Assembly (NCBI GenBank): GCA_020719045.1
Contig: DYQY01000022.1
Location: 1 to 21,972 of the forward strand
Origin: Candidatus Termititenax sp.
GTDB lineage: Bacteria > Margulisbacteria > Riflemargulisbacteria > GWF2-35-9 > DYQY01
Direction: 5' to 3'
DNA: 21,972 bases
Part shown: one piece after another, positions 17,788-21,972 of the stretch
Layout of the letters: each line of letters begins with the position of its first letter
How positions within the stretch are numbered: position 1 is the stretch's first letter
Program-made: the position numbers and the translations under genes
The notes under the pieces: model-generated
Told to the model about the DNA's origin: nothing
The model's database searches: none
Seen by the model: only the letters and a program-made list of their open reading frames with translations

Positions 17788-17946
17788 ATGGTTAGCGATA
17801 ATTTTTTAAAAATAAGAAAAATTGACCGCCTCAACTACTCCGAGGAGAGAGCCACATGGGCTCTTATCATTGAAGCGGAACCTTTAAATAAAATTATATG
17901 TCCATTAGTTATTAATTGTAAATTAGTTATGACGTTGAATGGGTAA
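17788..17946 (+). CDS. Possible 52-codon small protein between hsdM and the Abi_C gene
   Basis: An ATG directly after the hsdM stop (TAGATG) opens a 52-codon frame ending at TAA 17944-17946. The product begins MVSDNFLKIRKIDRLNYSEE, continues with a charged stretch and ends in a hydrophobic segment (KIICPLVINCKLVMTL). I do not recognise it. The abutting stop/start would allow coupling, but no good ribosome binding site is present, and a 6-bp hairpin lies inside. It could equally be an untranslated spacer that is open by chance. Confidence 0.35.
   Translation: MVSDNFLKIRKIDRLNYSEERATWALIIEAEPLNKIICPLVINCKLVMTLNG
17848..17864 (+). other. 6-bp hairpin AGAGCC-ACATG-GGCTCT in the hsdM/Abi_C spacer
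   Basis: Perfect arms at 17848-17853 and 17859-17864 surround a 5-nt loop. It is G+C-rich in an AT-rich setting and has no T-run after it, so it may modulate stability or read-through rather than terminate transcription. Confidence 0.35.
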
Positions 17947-17958
17947 AATAGCTTATAA

Positions 17959-18750
17959 ATGTACGAATTATCACCATCTTATCTTATGGAATTAGTAAAA
18001 AAAATAGAAAATGAATTATGGAATAAATTTCAATCTTACCAATATGTTAAACATTATATGATTAAATGGCAAAAAACAACTTGTAGTAATGACTGGAATG
18101 AACCAGATGAATGTAACTTTAATATTCATTATAAGATTAATACTCTAGAAATTAACCTTACCGAGACACTACATAATATAAAAGATAATGAATTATTATT
18201 TAAAATTGCAATTGATTTGGGCATAGAGATTCCAAATGTTATTTATGGTGTCCCGCTAATAGAAAAAATACTTTATGATAGATATGAAGATGCGCATATT
18301 GTTTTTAAAGATTCACTAAAAAAAGTCTATGAGGAACCAGATGTCGCTATTTTAATGGCAAACTCAGCATTAGAAGCCATTATTAAAAAAATTTGCCAAG
18401 ATGAGAGAATTAAAAGTTGTAGCAAAAATCACACTACATATAATTTAATTCAACACTTATTAAAAGAATTTGAATATTTCCCTAATTCAAAGTTAGATGA
18501 CAGAATAAGAAATATAGGATCTTCTCTTTTAACAATTTGCCAAGCAATTGAGGGCATTAGAAGTGAAAATACTACCGTACATGGACATTTAAAAGAAAAT
18601 TATATTGTTGATGATCCTCTTTATGCTCAGTTTATAGTTAATACTATAGCTACGATTGGTTTATTTTTAATTAATTATTATGAAAAAAAATATTTTCAAC
18701 AAAGAAAAGAAGAGGAAAAAGAGGGACCTTTTAATGATATTCCTTTTTAA
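17959..18750 (+). CDS. Abortive infection protein with Abi_C-like C-terminal domain
   Basis: The 263-residue protein has an unrecognised N-terminal part (1-105) and a C-terminal half (about 110-250) that fits the Abi_C (abortive infection C-terminus) pattern. It has an ANSALEAIIKKICQDE helix, a central YNLIQHLLKEF helix, then the signature RNIGSSLLTICQAIEGIRSENTTVHGH with its Arg...His-Gly. It closes with AQFIVNTIATIGLFLINYYE. Such domains occur in phage-defence proteins and are thought to act by stopping infected cells. The assignment is by eye. Its place between hsdM and hsdS links it to the R-M locus. The DNA is visibly more AT-rich than the metabolic half. No clear ribosome binding site is seen; a TAAAAT lies 9 nt before the ATG. 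Confidence 0.7.
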   Translation: MYELSPSYLMELVKKIENELWNKFQSYQYVKHYMIKWQKTTCSNDWNEPDECNFNIHYKINTLEINLTETLHNIKDNELLFKIAIDLGIEIPNVIYGVPLIEKILYDRYEDAHIVFKDSLKKVYEEPDVAILMANSALEAIIKKICQDERIKSCSKNHTTYNLIQHLLKEFEYFPNSKLDDRIRNIGSSLLTICQAIEGIRSENTTVHGHLKENYIVDDPLYAQFIVNTIATIGLFLINYYEKKYFQQRKEEEKEGPFNDIPF

Positions 18751-18765
18751 TGGAGAAAAAACACA

Positions 18766-19062
18766 TTGAATAAACATAAACACAATATTTTCGAATCAAT
18801 TGGCAAAGCGGTCGGCGACTTTTCTATGGGTCAACGAGAAGCCATTCGTCAAGAAAACAACAAAACCAATCAACTTGCTATATGGATTAGCATTATTGCT
18901 GTCGTGGTTTCAGTGGCTAGTATTTTAATTTCTCTGTATGCATTTGTAAGTAATAATAATTCTGACAAGCAATGGCAACAATCGCAAATAAAACTGCTTC
19001 AAGAAATTAATAATAAACTGAGCCAGGTTACCAATATGAAAGAAATAAAACCAAATGACTAA
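18766..19062 (+). CDS. Small single-pass membrane protein of the R-M island
   Basis: This 98-residue protein has a polar, charged N-terminus (1-40), one strong membrane helix (about 43-66, IWISIIAVVVSVASILISLYA) and a polar Gln/Asn-rich C-terminus likely to be helical (QQSQIKLLQEINNKLSQV). The family is not recognised. The start is a TTG supported by TGGAG at 18751-18755, 10 nt upstream; the nearby ATG at 18750 gives only a 7-codon frame. It overlaps hsdS by 8 bp, so it is part of the operon. Proteins of this shape often sense or anchor at the membrane, which is only a guess here. Confidence 0.65.
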   Translation: MNKHKHNIFESIGKAVGDFSMGQREAIRQENNKTNQLAIWISIIAVVVSVASILISLYAFVSNNNSDKQWQQSQIKLLQEINNKLSQVTNMKEIKPND

Positions 19063-20218
19063 TCAGACACCAAGGGATTGGATTGAAACTACTTTAGGGA
19101 AGGTTTGTAAAACTAATGTTTCTAGTATTGGAAAGGAGTATGAATTTGATAGGATTGTATATTTAGATACTGGATCCATTACAGAAGGAAGAATAGAATC
19201 CTTACAAAATTTTGATTTTTCAGATGCTCCAAGCCGGGCCAAAAGACTTGTAAAAGAAAATGATATTATTTATTCAACTGTTAGACCTAATCAAAAACAT
19301 TTTGGGTTTATACAAAATCCGGATGAAAATTTAGTTGTATCAACTGGGTTTACAGTCATTTCATCACTTGAAAATAAAACAAACCCCAAATTTATATATT
19401 ATTTTCTTACACAAGATTTTATAACAAATACATTACAACAAACAGCAGAACATTGCACGTCAACATATCCATCAATTAGACCAGAACATATTGAAAATCT
19501 GGATATCCTGCTTCCCTCTCTCCCTGAACAACAAGCCATCGCCTCAGTATTATCTGCCTTTGATGACAAGATAGAGCTTTTAAGAGAAGAAAATAAAACA
19601 TTGGAGCAAATAGGACAGACTATTTTTCAGGAGTGGTTTGGAAAATATTCACCAGATAGACCAGAGGAGTTGCCTGATGGTTGGAAGGTTTATACCCTTA
19701 ATGAAGTATCAAAATTAATTGCAGGTGGAGATAGCCCAAAAAATACAACTTTTAATAAAACGATTACAAATACTATTCCAGTATATTCAAATGGAATTTC
19801 AAATGATGGGTTGTATGGATATACTGATAGACCAAAAATAACAGAAGAAAGTGTAACTATTTCTGCGAGGGGAACAATCGGTTATATTAGTTTAAAACTA
19901 GAGCCGTTTATGCCAATTGTGAGACTAATTTCTATTACTCCTATCAAAAAATATCTATCTAATAAATATCTGTTTTTATGGCTAAAAAATCAGAATATCA
20001 TTGGCACTGGTACTACCCAACAACAATTAACTATCCCTGATTTTTCTACTTCAAGAATTATAATTTCAGAAAGCATTATAATGGATAAATTTACTGTTAT
20101 ATTGGATGCATTATATAAAAAAATATCAGACATTAATTTTCTAATTAAGTCTCTCGCAAAAACACGTGATGAATTATTGCCTAGGTTGATGAGTGGAGAA
20201 GTGAGGGTGAAGGGATGA
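19055..20218 (+). CDS. hsdS: Type I restriction-modification system, specificity subunit
   Basis: HsdS holds two target-recognition domains that read the halves of the bipartite site. The 387-residue protein has TRD1 (about 5-150), a central conserved helix region (LPEQQAIASVLSAFDDKIEL, about 157-195), TRD2 (about 205-335), and a second conserved helix region ending SLAKTRDELLPRLMSGEV. TRD2 opens with the usual W-K...LNEVSKLIAGGDSP pattern. Both halves look intact. It overlaps the upstream small gene by 8 bp and the downstream gene by ATGA. The recognised sequence cannot be predicted by eye. Confidence 0.94.
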   Translation: MTNQTPRDWIETTLGKVCKTNVSSIGKEYEFDRIVYLDTGSITEGRIESLQNFDFSDAPSRAKRLVKENDIIYSTVRPNQKHFGFIQNPDENLVVSTGFTVISSLENKTNPKFIYYFLTQDFITNTLQQTAEHCTSTYPSIRPEHIENLDILLPSLPEQQAIASVLSAFDDKIELLREENKTLEQIGQTIFQEWFGKYSPDRPEELPDGWKVYTLNEVSKLIAGGDSPKNTTFNKTITNTIPVYSNGISNDGLYGYTDRPKITEESVTISARGTIGYISLKLEPFMPIVRLISITPIKKYLSNKYLFLWLKNQNIIGTGTTQQQLTIPDFSTSRIIISESIIMDKFTVILDALYKKISDINFLIKSLAKTRDELLPRLMSGEVRVKG

Positions 20219-21045
20219 AAATATTTAAAGACATTTGCTTATTAATTTCTGGTGCGTTAATAAGCATAATCGCTTCTCCATATGTTGAATTTATTAAAAG
20301 ATACATTATCATTTTTATGTCGTTGCTATTTATATTAATAATCATTGGAGCCTTTGATTTATTTGCTTTACTACTTGCTATTGTATATTTTAAGACTCGT
20401 AAAGATTTAATAAATAAAAAGAAAATTGGTATTTATTCTCCAAATGAAATTATAGAGACTAAAACATCATCATGGGTAGGGATTAACCTACTTGAGCTTT
20501 TTCATTATTTAAAACCCAATTATAAATACGAAAAGATAACAAACGAATATCAAATAAATGAATACCCTATAATATTTAATCCTTATGGTGGTGTTTATCC
20601 TGAAAAAGACACCGAAAAACTAACTTCATTAAATAATATTTTTAATTATGTTAGGGCTGGTGGAATTTATATAAACATTGCAGATATCCCTTTTTATTAT
20701 GCATACGATATTAATTTAAAAAGAAGGGTTGATACAACTCCTTTATCGGGTGAACTGGGTCAATATAGATCTTTCTTAAACGCAATAGTCTCAAAAAAAT
20801 TGCACACATATATTTCTGGGAAAACCTACATAATTAATAATATTAGTGTTAATAGATTATTCAGCGTATCGTTATATTCTATAGATCTATTTAATAGTTC
20901 AGAAAAAACAGATGGATTTAATATTAGTCCAGTGATTGCAATACCATATGGAAAAGGATGGTTTATCTTTTCATCTATAGAGATTAAGAAAGATAATTTA
21001 AACCATCTTTCTTTCTTGATAGATGAGGCATATAAATTATTGTGA
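20215..21045 (+). CDS. Membrane-anchored protein with amidotransferase/ThuA-like fold, function unknown
   Basis: The 276-residue product has an N-terminal membrane region (two helices, about 8-24 and 29-59) followed by a soluble domain. That domain shows IIFNPYGGVYPE near residue 115, NYVRAGGIYINIADIPFYYAY near 140 and IPYGKGWFIFSSIEI near 245. These resemble the strand-turn pieces of class I glutamine amidotransferase-like or ThuA-like folds. The only cysteine is Cys8 in the membrane part, so it is not a working Cys-nucleophile amidase; a binding or signalling role is more likely. It overlaps hsdS by 4 bp (ATGA) and is therefore probably translated with it. Fold assignment is tentative. Confidence 0.6.
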   Translation: MKIFKDICLLISGALISIIASPYVEFIKRYIIIFMSLLFILIIIGAFDLFALLLAIVYFKTRKDLINKKKIGIYSPNEIIETKTSSWVGINLLELFHYLKPNYKYEKITNEYQINEYPIIFNPYGGVYPEKDTEKLTSLNNIFNYVRAGGIYINIADIPFYYAYDINLKRRVDTTPLSGELGQYRSFLNAIVSKKLHTYISGKTYIINNISVNRLFSVSLYSIDLFNSSEKTDGFNISPVIAIPYGKGWFIFSSIEIKKDNLNHLSFLIDEAYKLL

Positions 21046-21083
21046 AATTAGAATAAATTATAAATAAAAAAGGAGAATCAGAT

Positions 21084-21326
21084 ATGAATATTAAATTTTC
21101 AGATTATAAGGAAAAACTTTTAAAAGCTTTAAATGATACAGACAACACGGGTATAATTGAAAAAGTTAAACTAATGGAAGGGTTTATTAATCAACCTGTT
21201 TATAATGAATTAACAGGTTCTTTTATTGTTGGTGGACCAACAATCCCAATGGTGGCGTTAATCGGTGATTCTGGAAGAATTTATTTTTACGCACTAAAAG
21301 CACTTTTGCCGGAGATTGAGCTATGA
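21084..21326 (+). CDS. Unrecognised 80-residue protein
   Basis: This short soluble protein has a charged helical N-terminus (residues 1-33) and a compact C-terminal part with GSFIVGGPTIPMVALIGDSGRIYFYALKALLP. I cannot assign a family. A strong AAAAAGGAG ribosome binding site sits before the ATG, and the stop overlaps the next start (ATGA), which supports it as a real gene coupled to its downstream neighbour. It may form a pair with the membrane protein that follows. Confidence 0.7.
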   Translation: MNIKFSDYKEKLLKALNDTDNTGIIEKVKLMEGFINQPVYNELTGSFIVGGPTIPMVALIGDSGRIYFYALKALLPEIEL

Positions 21327-21919
21327 ATAATAAAACTAATAATGGAATTAAAATTGATGAGAATTCAGATAAATCTTTTCAATCTGAAAAGATGCCTAAA
21401 ATAACCGAGCTATCACCAGAAGAAATTAAGTCATTAATAAAAGACGATGTTAAGAATCATATCGAGAAAATTATTGATAAATTTGAAAATAAATTAGCAA
21501 ATGATAAATTTAATTTTATTCCTGTTTTTGGAATTTTTGTGTCAATTGTTGCATTTCTTTCTTTTCAAATTCAAATTTATAAAAATTTTTACAGTACAGA
21601 AAAAATAATAGGCGTTTCATTAGTAATATTGGGTAGCCTATTAGCTTTTAATCTTTTGTTAAACTATTTTTCTATATTATGGATTGATAAAAAATCAAAA
21701 ATAACTACAGAATTTTTTTTAATCAGTATTATAACCTTTTTTATATTTTCTATAGGAATATTTTTCTCGATTAGGGGGAATGAAGTTAGATTTAATGAAA
21801 ATTTAATTTATAAAAGATATGAATCCAATTTTGAAGACCAAAGGATTGTTTTTGAAAAAGAATATAATCAAAAGATTAAAGATTTAGAAATGGAAATTAA
21901 TAAATTAAAAAACAAATAA
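21323..21919 (+). CDS. Three-pass membrane protein with coiled-coil tail, function unknown
   Basis: The 198-residue protein has a charged N-terminal region (1-62) with PEEIKSLIKDDVKNHIEKII likely forming a helix. Three membrane helices follow (about 65-85, 94-117, 128-150), then a charged C-terminal coiled coil (about 168-198, EKEYNQKIKDLEMEINKLKNK). No family is recognised. The gene is very AT-rich. It overlaps the 80-residue gene by 4 bp. Its shape, membrane segments flanked by helical arms, resembles membrane effectors or anchors seen in defence loci, but that is inference from form and location only. Confidence 0.65.
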   Translation: MNNKTNNGIKIDENSDKSFQSEKMPKITELSPEEIKSLIKDDVKNHIEKIIDKFENKLANDKFNFIPVFGIFVSIVAFLSFQIQIYKNFYSTEKIIGVSLVILGSLLAFNLLLNYFSILWIDKKSKITTEFFLISIITFFIFSIGIFFSIRGNEVRFNENLIYKRYESNFEDQRIVFEKEYNQKIKDLEMEINKLKNK

Positions 21920-21936
21920 TTTTAAATGAAAATATT

Positions 21937-21957
21937 CCCTGTGGTCTTGCCACGGGG
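21937..21957. terminator. Strong hairpin after the last gene of the island
   Basis: CCCTGTGG (21937-21944) and CCACGGGG (21950-21957) pair over 8 bp, with one G-T, around TCTTG. On the minus strand the stem is followed by AATATTTTC, on the plus strand by TAACC. It fits a minus-strand terminator better than a plus-strand one, and could also be a G+C-rich palindromic repeat. GGAGGG ends the window just after it. Confidence 0.4.
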
Positions 21958-21972
21958 TAACCTACTGGAGGG

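Noticed and set aside
18750-18773. ATG at 18750 as the start of the small membrane protein
   Set aside because: That ATG opens a 7-codon frame ending at TAA; the membrane protein needs the TTG at 18766, which has a well-spaced GGAG.

Overview
The window looks like the chromosome of an AT-rich, diderm (outer-membrane-bearing) bacterium using the standard code, with TAA, TAG and TGA all serving as stops. The diderm reading rests on one protein (13176-15839) that joins a signal peptide, a metallopeptidase-like domain and an apparent C-terminal outer-membrane beta-barrel. The mix of a split glycine decarboxylase (gcvPA/gcvPB), class I IlvC, TlyA, RmuC and this peptidase/barrel protein suggests an uncultivated lineage of the Margulisbacteria, Elusimicrobiota or Omnitrophota kind. 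That placement is a guess and cannot be settled from this sequence.

Layout. 1-420: a minus-strand tRNA-Ala(GGC), a 20-nt copy of its 5' end about 130 bp away, and a perfect 10-bp hairpin. 421-1526: a DUF486 small membrane protein convergent with tlyA. 1527-1655: the divergent tlyA/rmuC spacer, mostly filled by a 64-bp imperfect palindrome. 1656-8337: rmuC coupled to gcvT, then gcvH-gcvPA-gcvPB, an unrecognised small gene and a lipoate-protein ligase. The ligase fits the module because GcvH (Lys64) needs lipoate. 8338-13149: ilvB-ilvN-ilvC-leuA, a tight branched-chain amino acid operon with its own promoter. 13176-15839: the peptidase/barrel protein.

15840-16257 is a 418-bp gene-free boundary holding a dRS3-like ATTCCC-N8-GGGAAT element, two more perfect inverted repeats and a 15-bp operator-like palindrome. 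16258-21919 is a defence-type island: hsdM, a 52-codon ORF, a protein with an Abi_C-like C-terminus, a one-pass membrane protein, hsdS, then three unrecognised genes (a membrane-anchored amidotransferase-fold-like protein, an 80-aa protein and a three-pass membrane protein with a coiled-coil tail). Most junctions overlap or touch. No hsdR is in the window. It may lie beyond the right edge, where a strong hairpin and a GGAGGG sequence are seen.

Points most worth following: the non-R-M genes embedded in the type I locus; a REP-like motif (CTTCGACAAGCTCAG) inside the hsdM reading frame; and several genes (DUF486, tlyA, lplA, perhaps the Abi_C gene) with no Shine-Dalgarno but a -10-like hexamer 6-9 nt before the ATG, as in leaderless genes.
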